Below are positions 8,487 through 18,847 of a DNA stretch of 64,000 nt, one piece after another. Where the stretch lies: the NCBI RefSeq assembly GCF_001280205.1, contig NZ_CP012573.1, positions 1,674,001 through 1,738,000 of the forward strand. The letters are read 5' to 3'. Each line of letters opens with the position of its first letter. Position 1 is the first letter of the stretch. This DNA is from Clavibacter capsici (GTDB taxonomy: Bacteria > Actinomycetota > Actinomycetes > Actinomycetales > Microbacteriaceae). The notes under the pieces were generated by a model that worked only from the letters and a program-made list of their open reading frames with translations, was not told where the DNA came from and searched no databases. The position numbers and the translations under genes are program-made.

Positions 8487-9809
8487 ATGACCACCCGCCG
8501 CGCCCGCATCGTCCTCGGCGTCGCGATGGCGGCGTACCTCTCCTCGGTCCTCCAGCGCGGGTCCCTCGGGATCGCCTCGGTCGAGGCGGGCGAGCGCTTC
8601 CACGCATCCGCCTCCCTCCTCTCGACCCTCGCGGTCACGCAGCTCGTCGTCTACGCGGCGCTGCAGGTGCCGGTGGGCGTGCTCATCGACCGGGTCGGCC
8701 CGCGTGCGCTCCTCGCGAGCGGCGCCCTGCTCATGGTGACCGGCCAGGTCACCCTCGCCCTCTCCACGTCCCTCGAGGTGGCGGTGCTCGGCCGCATGCT
8801 GGTCGGCGCGGGCGACGCCATGACCTTCGTCTCGGGCCTGCGCCTCATCAACTCCTGGTTCTCGGGCCCCCGGGTCCCCGTGATCTCCCAGTGGTTCGCG
8901 AACGTCGGGCAGCTCGGCCAGGTGCTCTCGGCCATCCCCCTGTCGATCGTGCTGCACACCGCCGGATGGACACCGGCCTTCCTCGGCTCGGCCTCCGTGG
9001 CCGTCGTCGCGCTGATCGCGGTCCTCGTCGCGGTGCGCGACCGGCCGACCGGCGACGCCCCGCCGCCGCGCGTCCCCTGGGGTGACTCGATGCGCGAGCT
9101 CGGCCGGAGCCTCCGTCGACCCGGCACGCAGCTGGGGTTCTGGTCGCACTTCGTGACGCAGTCCTCCGGCGTCGTGTTCAGCCTCCTCTGGGGCTTCCCG
9201 TTCCTCGTCGGCGCGCTGGGCTACAGCCCCGCTCTCGCGAGCGGCCTCCTCATCGTCATCGTGGCGGCGGGCATGGTCGTCGGGCCGGTAATCGGGATCC
9301 TCACGGGCCGCTTCCCCTTCCGCCGCTCCAACCTCGTGCTCGGGATCGTCGTCATGATGGGCATCGCATGGGGGGTGCTGCTCCTCTGGCCCGGGGTGCC
9401 GCCGCTGCCCGTGGTGGTCCTCGTCGTGGTCGCGATCGGCATCGGCGGCCCCGGCTCCCAGGTGGGGCTGGACTTCGCGCGCACCTTCAACCCGCCGCGG
9501 AGCCTCGGGGCGGCGTCCGGGATCGTGAACGTGGCCGGCTTCACCGCGAGCTTCACGATGATGCTGCTCATCGGCATCGCCCTCGACGTGCAGGACGGGA
9601 TCCGCGTGGCGGGGGGAGAGCCGAGCGACCTCTACTCCCTCGACTCCTTCCGGCTCGCGTTCGCCGTGCAGTACCTCGTGGTCGGAGCCGGGGCGGTCAT
9701 GCTCGTGCGCACCAGGCGACGCACCCGGCGCGCGCTGGCGGACGAGGGAATACGCGTGGGGCCCCTCTGGGTTGCCTACCTCGACCGGCGTCGACGCCTC
9801 CGCGCGTGA
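8487..9809 (+). CDS. Major facilitator superfamily transporter
   Basis: The 440-residue polytopic protein has about 12 hydrophobic segments. The conserved MFS loop between helices 2 and 3 is present (PVGVLIDRVGPRALL), as is the start of helix 4/5 with GRMLVGAGDAMTFVSGLRL. A cytoplasmic loop near residues 185-215 separates the two six-helix halves and the C-terminus is Arg-rich (RTRRRTRRAL), as expected on the cytoplasmic side. The pattern fits the nitrate/sialate-type MFS group, but no residue identifies the substrate. It follows the PAC2-family gene by 72 bp but has its own -10 box. Confidence 0.85.
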   Translation: MTTRRARIVLGVAMAAYLSSVLQRGSLGIASVEAGERFHASASLLSTLAVTQLVVYAALQVPVGVLIDRVGPRALLASGALLMVTGQVTLALSTSLEVAVLGRMLVGAGDAMTFVSGLRLINSWFSGPRVPVISQWFANVGQLGQVLSAIPLSIVLHTAGWTPAFLGSASVAVVALIAVLVAVRDRPTGDAPPPRVPWGDSMRELGRSLRRPGTQLGFWSHFVTQSSGVVFSLLWGFPFLVGALGYSPALASGLLIVIVAAGMVVGPVIGILTGRFPFRRSNLVLGIVVMMGIAWGVLLLWPGVPPLPVVVLVVVAIGIGGPGSQVGLDFARTFNPPRSLGAASGIVNVAGFTASFTMMLLIGIALDVQDGIRVAGGEPSDLYSLDSFRLAFAVQYLVVGAGAVMLVRTRRRTRRALADEGIRVGPLWVAYLDRRRRLRA

Positions 9810-10041
9810 CGTCGGCCCGCCGGTGGGCGGCGATGGCTCGTCGGCGCGCCCATCCGTGCAATAATCAGATACGGACCCGTTCATGTCCCGCATCTCGCAC
9901 CGCCCCGGTGGTGCACGATCCGCGGACTTGACATGGGTCCTAGCAATGTCCGAAAACAACCCCGACCCACCTCCGGCAGGTCACCCCGCAGCAGCACCGC
10001 GGAGCGCACGACCGGTCGTCGTGGGGACGAAAGGTGTTCGC

Positions 10042-11517
<1,476 letters not shown>

Positions 11518-11520
11518 GCC

Positions 11521-12801
11521 GTGCCCCTGCGCCTCGCCGTCGCCGCGGGACGGGCCGCCCGCTGGGCCGCCCGTCTCCGCGGCGGCGGTTCCGCCGTGCC
11601 CGGCGTCGTCGCCCTCCGCCTCGAGCCCCGCTTCCTCGAGCGGACGATCGCCGACCTGCCGCACGGCGTGGTGGCCGTCACCGGCTCCAACGGCAAGTCG
11701 ACGACCACCCACATGCTCACCGCGGTCCTCCGCGCCCACGGGCTCCGCGTGTTCACCAACCCCTCCGGCGGGAACCTGCCGCAGGGCATCGCGTCCGCCG
11801 TGCTCGCCGACGCGGACGCGTCCGGTCGGCTCGACGCGGACGTCGCCGTGCTCGAGGTCGACGAGGCCTACGGCGTCGCGCTCTCCGCGCTCCTGACGCC
11901 GCGCACCGTGCTGCTGCTCAACATCCAGATCGACCAGCTCAACCGCTTCCACGAGCCGGACCGGGTCGTCGGGATGCTCGAGCGGATCGCCGCCACCGCG
12001 ACCGAGGCGGTCGTCGCCAACCGCGACGACGCGCACGTGAACGCCATCGCCGCGCAGACCGCGCAGGCCGGTCGCGCCGCCGTCGACTGGTTCGGCGTCT
12101 CCGAGGGCCTGCTCGGCGACAGCAAGCACGGGCTCGCGTCCGCGCCCCGGTTCGGGTCGGAGGCGCCCGACCTCGTGCAGGTCCCCGCCGACGTCGAGGC
12201 CGTGGCGCTCACCGGGCGGGACGCCGTGTTCCGGCTCGCCTCCGGCGACGTGTCCGCGAGCCTGCCGTCACGCGGACTGCACTACGCGGTCGACGCGGCC
12301 GGCGCGCTCGCCACCGCGCGCCGCGTGCTCGGCGACCGGTTCGACCCGGCACTCGGCGCCCAGGGGCTCGGCTCCGTCGCCGCCGTGTACGGGCGCGGCG
12401 AGATGCTGCGCTCGGGCGACGAGGACATCGAGATCATCATGATGAAGAACCCGGCGAGCCTGCAGATGAACCTGGACGCGCTGGGCGACCCGCCCGAGCA
12501 GGTCCTGCTCGCCGTCGACGACGGGACCCCGGACCCGTCGTGGATCTACGACACCGACCTGACCACCCTCACCCACGCTGACGTCGTCTCCGGCACCAAG
12601 GGCTACCAGCTCGCCGTGCGCTTCGGATACGAGGGGCTCGAGGTCGGCCGGGTCGAGCCCGACCTGCGCCGCGCCGTGCAGGCGTTCCTCGCGATGGAGA
12701 AGCCGTCCCGCGGGGTCAAGACCATGATCGTCAACTACGAGCAGATGATGGCGATCCGCCGCATCCTCGGCTACACGGACCTCGAGGGAGGAGCCGCGTG
12801 A
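11521..12801 (+). CDS. murT: MurT-like Mur ligase, lacking the zinc-ribbon cysteines
   Basis: MurT normally uses ATP to activate the alpha-carboxyl of D-Glu in lipid II and, with GatD, converts it to D-isoglutamine. This 426-residue protein has the Mur-ligase P-loop VTGSNGKSTTT (55-62), the NIQIDQLNRF and FHEPDR central-domain motifs, MMKNPASLQMNL, and the C-terminal DUF1727 segment with the conserved SWIYDTD (Asp344) that completes the active site. It has no cysteine anywhere. Known MurT proteins carry a Cys4 zinc ribbon in the central domain, which would fall around residues 195-235. It starts with GTG 3 nt after sigA, with a poor ribosome site, which suggests coupling. It overlaps the gatD-like gene by 4 bp. 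Confidence 0.86.
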   Translation: MPLRLAVAAGRAARWAARLRGGGSAVPGVVALRLEPRFLERTIADLPHGVVAVTGSNGKSTTTHMLTAVLRAHGLRVFTNPSGGNLPQGIASAVLADADASGRLDADVAVLEVDEAYGVALSALLTPRTVLLLNIQIDQLNRFHEPDRVVGMLERIAATATEAVVANRDDAHVNAIAAQTAQAGRAAVDWFGVSEGLLGDSKHGLASAPRFGSEAPDLVQVPADVEAVALTGRDAVFRLASGDVSASLPSRGLHYAVDAAGALATARRVLGDRFDPALGAQGLGSVAAVYGRGEMLRSGDEDIEIIMMKNPASLQMNLDALGDPPEQVLLAVDDGTPDPSWIYDTDLTTLTHADVVSGTKGYQLAVRFGYEGLEVGRVEPDLRRAVQAFLAMEKPSRGVKTMIVNYEQMMAIRRILGYTDLEGGAA

Positions 12802-13532
12802 GCGACGCCCTGCGCATCCTGCACCTCTACCCCGAGGAGCTCGGCATCAACGGCGACCGCGGCAACGTGACCGTGCTCGTCGAGCGGGCCCGCATCCGCG
12901 GCATCCGCACGGACGTCGTCCGCCATGCGCCGGGCGGCGGAGACCCGGGCGAGGCCGACCTGGTCGTCGTCGGATCCGGTCCGCTCACCGCCCAACGCGC
13001 CGTGCTGCCCGACCTCGTCTCGCACGCTCGCCACCTGGTCGCGCTCCGGGAGTCGGGCGTCCCGCTGCTCGCGGTGGGCGGCGGGCTCCAGCTGATGGGG
13101 GAGTCCGTGCGGCTCGTCGACGGCGGCGAGCTCGTGGGCGCGGGCGTCCTGCCCGTGCGCACCACGCTCACCGCCGAGCGGCGCGTGGGCGACCTCGTGC
13201 TCGACACCCCCGAGGGCGAGCTCGTGGGCTACGAGAACCACGGATCCACCCTCGACATCGGCGAGGCCCTGCCCCTCGGCACCGTGCGCGCCGGCTTCGG
13301 CAACGGCGGCCAGGGCGGCGGGGAGGGCGTGCGCGTCGGCGCCTCGATCGGCACGCACCTCGGCGGTCCCGTCCTCGCCCTCAACCCGCGGCTCGCCGAC
13401 GAGCTGCTCGCCGCGGCCCTCGAGCGTCACGGCCGGGAGCTGCCCGTCGACATCTCGGGCACGCTCGACCGGCTCGACGGCTGGGCTCGCGAGGCCCGGG
13501 CGACCGTCATGGCGCGGCCCGCGCACTACTAG
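12798..13532 (+). CDS. GatD-like protein with catalytic Cys and His both replaced
   Basis: GatD is the class I glutamine amidotransferase that supplies ammonia to MurT. This 244-residue protein aligns by eye over its full length: HLYPEELGINGDRGNV at the N-terminus, GSGPLTAQ, ENHG at 146-149, and GTHLGGPVLALNPRLAD near the end. The nucleophile motif usually reads CGGxQ; here it is VGGGLQ (93-98), with Gly at 94 where Cys is expected. The catalytic His motif usually reads TYLHGP; here it is THLGGP (186-191), with Gly at 189. The protein has no cysteine. It therefore cannot hydrolyse glutamine by the known mechanism. The GTG start overlaps the murT stop (GTGA) behind a GGGAGGAG site, so the two are translationally coupled. 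A strong terminator follows. Confidence 0.85.
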   Translation: MSDALRILHLYPEELGINGDRGNVTVLVERARIRGIRTDVVRHAPGGGDPGEADLVVVGSGPLTAQRAVLPDLVSHARHLVALRESGVPLLAVGGGLQLMGESVRLVDGGELVGAGVLPVRTTLTAERRVGDLVLDTPEGELVGYENHGSTLDIGEALPLGTVRAGFGNGGQGGGEGVRVGASIGTHLGGPVLALNPRLADELLAAALERHGRELPVDISGTLDRLDGWAREARATVMARPAHY

Positions 13533-13556
13533 TCGCTCGGCCCCGCCGCATACGAC

Positions 13557-13590
13557 AGAAGGGCGCATCCCCGTGGGGATGCGCCCTTCT
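13557..13590. terminator. Bidirectional terminator, gatD-like / DUF7455
   Basis: This is a perfect 16-bp inverted repeat (AGAAGGGCGCATCCCC and its complement) with a 2-nt centre, between convergent genes. The AGAA/TTCT ends give a short U-run on both strands. Confidence 0.85.
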
Positions 13591-13621
13591 GCGTGCGTCG
13601 GACGGACCGACGCGGACGATG

Positions 13622-13849
13622 CTAGGAGCGCTCGTCGAGCAGGCGGCTCGACTCGTCGTGCCAGCTCGTGGCGATGGCCGACAGCTTCTCCTGGTACTTC
13701 TTGCCGTGGTGGGCGCAGAAGAGGAGCTCGGAGCTGTTGACCTCGACTCGGATGTAGGCCTGCGCCCCGCAGCTGTCGCAGCGGTCGTTGGCGGTGAGCT
13801 GGTGGTCGTCGAGCTCGTCGACGGGACGCTCGGTCGCGGTCGGTGTCAT
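13622..13849 (-). CDS. Small zinc-ribbon protein, DUF7455 type
   Basis: This 75-residue protein has a CDSC motif (24-27) followed by FCAHH (45-48), together a probable Cys3/His zinc site, and a C-terminal helix ending in SSRLLDERS. Small proteins of this form are conserved in actinobacteria next to topoisomerase or sigma-factor genes and have no assigned function. It is predicted to be cytosolic. The ATG at 13849 follows GGGAGCATCAC. It is divergent from parE (212 bp between them) and converges on the gatD-like gene across a strong terminator. Confidence 0.8.
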   Translation of the reverse strand: MTPTATERPVDELDDHQLTANDRCDSCGAQAYIRVEVNSSELLFCAHHGKKYQEKLSAIATSWHDESSRLLDERS

Positions 13850-14061
13850 GTGATGCTCCCCTCCGGGTCGGGTCGTGTGTCGAGCCGAATGCGTCAAGTA
13901 GACCACGTGCTCCCGGGTGCCGACCCGTGCGCGGCCCTCCGTTTCGCTCTGCGCGTAGGCGCGGACCGGGACGGCGGGTCGGAGGGGGAGGCACCGAGTG
14001 GCGGTTAAGATCGACACCGGCTCGCGTCCGGCGAACGCCGGACGCACATGGAGGACAGCAC

Positions 14062-16140
14062 GTGGCAGCATCCGATTATTCCGCCCGCCATCTCTCCGTC
14101 CTCGAGGGTCTCGAGGCGGTGCGCAAGCGGCCCGGCATGTACATCGGGTCCACCGACTCCCGCGGTCTCATGCACTGCCTGTGGGAGATCATCGACAACA
14201 GCGTGGACGAGGCGCTGGGCGGACACGGCGACCGCATCGACGTGCGCCTGCACCCGGACGGCAGCGTCGAGGTCCGCGACACCGCACGCGGCGTGCCGGT
14301 CGACATCGAGCCGAAGACCGGGCTGTCGGGCGTCGAGGTCGTGTTCACCAAGCTGCACGCCGGAGGCAAGTTCGGGTCGGGGTCGTACGCGTCCTCGGGC
14401 GGCCTGCACGGCGTGGGAGCCTCCGTCGTGAACGCCCTCTCGGAGCGCCTCGACGTCGAGGTCGACCGCGGCGGCAGGACGTACGCCATGTCCTTCCGTC
14501 GCGGCGAGCCCGGCATATTCGACGACCAGGGCGACGCCAGCCCGGACGCCCCCTTCCGCCCGTTCACGTCGGGCAGCGAGCTGCGCGTCGTCGGCAAGGT
14601 GCGCAAGGGCGTCACCGGCACGCGCATCCGCTACTGGGCCGATCGGCAGATCTTCACCCGCGGCGCGTCGTTCCTCACGGAGGAGCTGCTCGGGCGGGCC
14701 CGGCAGACGGCGTTCCTCGTCCCCGGCCTCAGCATCGACATCGAGGACCTCCGCGGCGAGCAGCCGGTGCGCGAGTCGTTCCGCTTCGACGGCGGCATCG
14801 CCGAGTTCGTCGACCACCTCGCGCTCGACGCGCCGCTCACCGACACGTGGCGGCTCGAGGGATCCGGCTCCTTCACGGAGACCGTGCCCGTCCTCACCGA
14901 CGGCGGGGCCATGGTCCCGACCGAGCTCACGCGCGAGTGCGCCGTCGACATCGCCCTCCGCTGGGGCACCGGGTACGACACGCGCTTCAAGTCGTTCGTC
15001 AACATCATCGCGACGCCCAAGGGCGGCACCCACCAGGCCGGGTTCGAGGCGGGGCTCCTCAAGTTCGTGCGCGCGCAGGTCGAGGCCAACGCCCGGAAGC
15101 TCAAGGTCGGCACCGACAAGCTCGAGAAGGACGACGTGCTCGCGGGCCTCACGGCCGTGCTGACGGTGCGCTTCCCGGAGCCGCAGTTCGAGGGCCAGAC
15201 CAAGGAGGTGCTCGGCACGCCGGCCGTCCGCGCCATCGTGTCGCAGGTCGTGCAGAAGGCGATGGCCGAGCGCTTCGAGTCCACCCGGCGCGAGGACAAG
15301 GCGCAGACCGCCGTGCTCCTGGAGAAGGTCGTGGGCGAGATGAAGTCCCGCATCTCGGCGCGCACGCACAAGGAGACGCAGCGCCGCAAGAACGCGCTCG
15401 AGAGCTCGTCGCTGCCGGCCAAGCTGGTGGACTGCCGGTCGAACGACGTCGCGAACAGCGAGCTGTTCATCGTGGAGGGGGACTCCGCGCTCGGCACGGC
15501 GAAGCTCGCGCGCGACAGCGAGTACCAGGCGCTCCTGCCCATCCGCGGGAAGATCCTCAACGTGCAGAAGGCGTCGCTCCCCGACATGCTGTCGAACGCC
15601 GAGTGCGCCTCGATCATCCAGGTGCTGGGCGCCGGATCCGGTCGCACCTTCGACCTCTCCGCCGCCCGCTACGGGAAGATCATCATCATGAGCGACGCCG
15701 ACGTGGACGGCGCCCACATCCGCACGCTCCTGCTCACGCTCCTGTTCCGCTACATGCGGCCCATGATCGACGAGGGCCGGGTCTTCGCCGCCGTGCCGCC
15801 GCTGCACCGCGTCGTGGTCATGAACCCGGGGTCGAAGCCCAATGACGTGATCTACACGTACTCGGAGCGCGAGCTCGCGGCCGTGCTGGCGCAGGCGAAG
15901 CGGCAGGGCAAGCGCTACCAGGATCCCATCCAGCGCTACAAGGGCCTGGGCGAGATGGACGCCGACCAGCTCGCGACCACCACGATGGACCGCCGCAACC
16001 GCACGCTCCGGCGCGTGCGCGTGGAGAAGGCCGAGGCGGCCGCGCGGATGTTCGAGCTGCTCATGGGCAACGACGTCGCGCCGCGCAAGGAGTTCATCAT
16101 CGACGGCGCCGGCACCGTGCGGGACCGCATCGACGTGTGA
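14062..16140 (+). CDS. parE: DNA topoisomerase IV subunit B
   Basis: This is the ATPase subunit of a type IIA topoisomerase, which decatenates and relaxes DNA together with ParC. The 692 residues show the GHKL ATP site (EIIDNSVDEAL, GRGVP-type VEVRDTARGVP, GLHGVGASVVNAL), the transducer lysine loop (KSFVNIIATPKGGTHQAGFE) and the TOPRIM domain (EGDSALGTAK, DADVDGAHIRTLLL), ending with RDRIDV. The GTG at 14062 follows GGAGGA by 6 nt, which decides the start over upstream in-frame codons. It converges with parC across a long hairpin. A separate gyrB is expected elsewhere; the convergent partner supports topoisomerase IV. Confidence 0.9.
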   Translation: MAASDYSARHLSVLEGLEAVRKRPGMYIGSTDSRGLMHCLWEIIDNSVDEALGGHGDRIDVRLHPDGSVEVRDTARGVPVDIEPKTGLSGVEVVFTKLHAGGKFGSGSYASSGGLHGVGASVVNALSERLDVEVDRGGRTYAMSFRRGEPGIFDDQGDASPDAPFRPFTSGSELRVVGKVRKGVTGTRIRYWADRQIFTRGASFLTEELLGRARQTAFLVPGLSIDIEDLRGEQPVRESFRFDGGIAEFVDHLALDAPLTDTWRLEGSGSFTETVPVLTDGGAMVPTELTRECAVDIALRWGTGYDTRFKSFVNIIATPKGGTHQAGFEAGLLKFVRAQVEANARKLKVGTDKLEKDDVLAGLTAVLTVRFPEPQFEGQTKEVLGTPAVRAIVSQVVQKAMAERFESTRREDKAQTAVLLEKVVGEMKSRISARTHKETQRRKNALESSSLPAKLVDCRSNDVANSELFIVEGDSALGTAKLARDSEYQALLPIRGKILNVQKASLPDMLSNAECASIIQVLGAGSGRTFDLSAARYGKIIIMSDADVDGAHIRTLLLTLLFRYMRPMIDEGRVFAAVPPLHRVVVMNPGSKPNDVIYTYSERELAAVLAQAKRQGKRYQDPIQRYKGLGEMDADQLATTTMDRRNRTLRRVRVEKAEAAARMFELLMGNDVAPRKEFIIDGAGTVRDRIDV

Positions 16141-16160
16141 CGCGCCGCCCGCACGAGGCG

Positions 16161-16206
16161 GGACGACGACGGCCGCGGACCCGAGGGTCCGCGGCCGTCG
16201 TCGTCC
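16161..16206. terminator. Bidirectional terminator between parE and parC
   Basis: This is a perfect 21-bp inverted repeat (from GGACGACGACGGCCGCGG on) with a 4-nt loop CGAG, in the 76-bp gap between the convergent genes. Confidence 0.8.
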
Positions 16207-16216
16207 GGGCAGGGTC

Positions 16217-18763
16217 CTACGTCTCGAGCGGCGCCGAGCCGTCCTCGGCAGGGGACTCGACCACGCCGACTGCGGCGCCGGACGCGGCGTCGGGCGCATC
16301 CGCCGGCGTGACCGCCTGGCCGACGCCGCCGATGGCCTTCTCGAGCGGGATGCCGGATCCGTCGCGCTTCATGCCCGTGGGCGGGAGCTGGCGCACCTCG
16401 CCCGCGGGGCCGACGGCCAGCGCCGGGCCGGGACCGACCCAGGCGAGGGCGAGGTGGTCCTCGCCCTTGAGGTACGCGTGCGCCCGGACGCCGCCGGTGG
16501 CGCGGCCCTTGCGCGGGAAGTCGCCGAACGCGGACACCTTGGCGCGGCCGGGGTCCACGCCCGTGATGGTCGCCGACGACGCGGAGATCGTGACGACCTC
16601 GGCACCCTCCGGCGCGACGGAGGAGAAGAAGAGGACGCGCGCGCCCGCGCCGAGGTTGACGCCGGCGACGCCGCCCGCCTGGATCCCCTGGGGCCGCACG
16701 GAGACGGCGGGGAAGTGCAGCAGCTGCGCCTCGCTCGTGACGAAGACGAGCTCGTCCGTCTCCGCGCCCTGGCGTGCGCCGACGACCTCGTCGCCCTTCT
16801 TGAGCGCGATGACCTCGAACTCGGGCTTCGCGGGCAGCGACGACGGGGCGACGCGCTTCACGACGCCCTGGCGCGTGCCGAGGGCGATGGCCTCCTCGGT
16901 GCCGAGCGCCACGAGCGCCACCACGCGCTCCTTCCTGTCCGTCAGCCCGAGGTAGTCGCGGATCCGCACGCCGGCACCCAGCTGCACGCTCGCGACCGGG
17001 ACGACCGGCAGGTCGACGGGCGTCATGGTGATGAGGCGGCCGGTGCTGGTGATCGCGCCGATGCGGGTGCGGCTCGTGGTCTCGATGGCCGTGAGGACCG
17101 CGTCGTGCGAGCTGCGGCGGACGGTCTGCAGGGGCGTGCCCGGCGCGTCCGTCGGCAGGTCGACGCGGACCGCGCGGCCCGTGGTGGACAGCAGCACGCG
17201 GCACGGCACGTCGGCGATCTCCAGCACGGGCGCGGAGCGCCTGCTCGACGCCCCCGCGACGCTCGGCGCGGCCTCGGTGAGCAGCGTGCGCCGCGGCGTG
17301 CCGAAGCGGTCGGCGACCTCCTGCAGCTCGCTCGAGACGAGGGCACGGAGTCGGCGGGGGTCGGCGAGGATCGCCTCGAGCTCCGCGATCTCGGCCTGCA
17401 GCCGATCGCGCTCCTCCTCCAGCTCGATGCGGCTGAACCGCGTGAGCCGACGGAGACGCAGCTCCAGGATGTAGTCGGCCTGCAGCGTCGAGAGGTCGAA
17501 CACCTCCATGAGGCGGGCGCGCGCCTGCTCCGTGTCGTCGCTGCCGCGGATGACCTGGATGACCTCGTCGATGTCGAGGATCGCGATGAGGAGGCCGAGC
17601 ACGAGGTGCAGCCGCTCCTGCTTGCGCGCGAGCCGGTAGCGCGTGCGGCGGGTGACGACGTCGAGCCGGTGGGCCACGTAGACCTGCAGCAGCTCCTTGA
17701 GCCCGAGCGTCTGCGGGCTGCCGTCGACGAGCGCCACGTTGTTGATGCTGAAGCCGTCCTCCAGCGGGGTGTAGCGGTACAGCTGCTCGAGCACCGCCTC
17801 GGGATTGAAGCCCGTCTTGATCTCGATGACGAGCCGGAGCCCGTGCGTGCGGTCCGTGAGGTCCGTGACGTTCGTGATCCCGGACAGCTTCTTGTTCTGG
17901 ACGCCGTCCTTGATCTTCTCGATGACCTTCTCCGGCCCCACGAGGTACGGCAGCTCGGTGACCACGAGCCCCGACTTCCGCGGCGTGAGGCTCTCGACGG
18001 AGACGCGCGCCCGGGTCTTGAAGCTGCCGCGGCCCGTGAGGTAGGCGTCCTTGACGCCCGACAGGCCGATGATCGTGCCGCCCGTCGGCAGGTCCGGCCC
18101 CGGCACGAACGCCATCAGGTCGTCGAGCGTGGCGTCGGGGTGGTCGATGAGGTGACGCGCGGCGCCCACGACCTCGATGAGGTTGTGGGGGACCATGTTC
18201 GTCGCCATGCCGACCGCGATGCCGCTCGCGCCGTTGACGAGGAGGTTCGGGAAGGCAGCCGGCAGCACGGCCGGCTGCATGAAGGCGTTGTCGTAGTTGG
18301 GCACGAAGTCGACGACGTCCTCGTCGAGGCCCTCGACCGTCGCGAGCGCGGACGCGGCGAGCCGCGCCTCCGTGTAGCGGGGCGCTGCCGGTCCGTCGTC
18401 GAGCGACCCGAAGTTGCCGTGCCCGTCGATGAGCGGCACGCGCAGGGTGAACGGCTGCGCCATGCGGACCATGGCGTCGTAGATGGCGGAGTCGCCGTGC
18501 GGGTGGAGCTTGCCCATCACCTCGCCCGTGACGCGCGCGCTCTTCACGTGGCCGCGGTCGGGACGCAGGCCCATCTCGCTCATCTGGTAGAGGATCCGGC
18601 GCTGCACGGGCTTGAGGCCGTCGCGGGCGTCGGGCAGGGCGCGGGAGTAGATGACCGAGTAGGCGTACTCGAGGAACGAGTTCTCCATCTCGGTGGAGAC
18701 GTCGACGTCCTCGATCCGCTCGGCGGGCTCGTCGGGCGTGGTGTTCGTGGTGGAGGGACTCAT
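16217..18763 (-). CDS. parC: DNA topoisomerase IV subunit A
   Basis: This is the DNA breakage-reunion subunit of topoisomerase IV. The 848 residues include the quinolone-resistance region ([17 protein letters not shown]), the active-site tyrosine in PRYTEARL, the tower and coiled-coil region ([20 protein letters not shown]) and a C-terminal beta-pinwheel of repeated blades (for example [31 protein letters not shown]). The gyrase-specific GyrA box (QRRGGKG type) is not seen, which agrees with a topoisomerase IV role. It converges with parE. Confidence 0.9.
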   Translation of the reverse strand: MSPSTTNTTPDEPAERIEDVDVSTEMENSFLEYAYSVIYSRALPDARDGLKPVQRRILYQMSEMGLRPDRGHVKSARVTGEVMGKLHPHGDSAIYDAMVRMAQPFTLRVPLIDGHGNFGSLDDGPAAPRYTEARLAASALATVEGLDEDVVDFVPNYDNAFMQPAVLPAAFPNLLVNGASGIAVGMATNMVPHNLIEVVGAARHLIDHPDATLDDLMAFVPGPDLPTGGTIIGLSGVKDAYLTGRGSFKTRARVSVESLTPRKSGLVVTELPYLVGPEKVIEKIKDGVQNKKLSGITNVTDLTDRTHGLRLVIEIKTGFNPEAVLEQLYRYTPLEDGFSINNVALVDGSPQTLGLKELLQVYVAHRLDVVTRRTRYRLARKQERLHLVLGLLIAILDIDEVIQVIRGSDDTEQARARLMEVFDLSTLQADYILELRLRRLTRFSRIELEEERDRLQAEIAELEAILADPRRLRALVSSELQEVADRFGTPRRTLLTEAAPSVAGASSRRSAPVLEIADVPCRVLLSTTGRAVRVDLPTDAPGTPLQTVRRSSHDAVLTAIETTSRTRIGAITSTGRLITMTPVDLPVVPVASVQLGAGVRIRDYLGLTDRKERVVALVALGTEEAIALGTRQGVVKRVAPSSLPAKPEFEVIALKKGDEVVGARQGAETDELVFVTSEAQLLHFPAVSVRPQGIQAGGVAGVNLGAGARVLFFSSVAPEGAEVVTISASSATITGVDPGRAKVSAFGDFPRKGRATGGVRAHAYLKGEDHLALAWVGPGPALAVGPAGEVRQLPPTGMKRDGSGIPLEKAIGGVGQAVTPADAPDAASGAAVGVVESPAEDGSAPLET

Positions 18764-18834
18764 GGACTCTCTGGGTCGGGATCGGCGCTGCGTCGATCGG
18801 CGTCGTGACGCGGATGCGCGCCGGGCTGCTGTGG

Positions 18835-18840
18835 CAGACT
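18835..18840 (+). promoter_or_regulatory. Possible -10 box of phosphodiesterase gene
   Basis: CAGACT ends 7 nt before the ATG at 18848. It keeps the A at position 2 and T at position 6 of the -10 consensus but not the first T, so support is moderate. Confidence 0.3.
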
Positions 18841-18847
18841 GGGCCGG

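Noticed and set aside
9928-9933. TTGACA upstream of sigA as a -35 box
   Set aside because: No acceptable -10 hexamer sits 16-18 bp downstream (CGAAAA there), so a promoter could not be supported.
13843-14061. N-terminal extension of parE from upstream in-frame ATG
   Set aside because: The extension is Arg/Pro-rich and unlike ParE, and GGAGGA sits 6 nt before the GTG at 14062.
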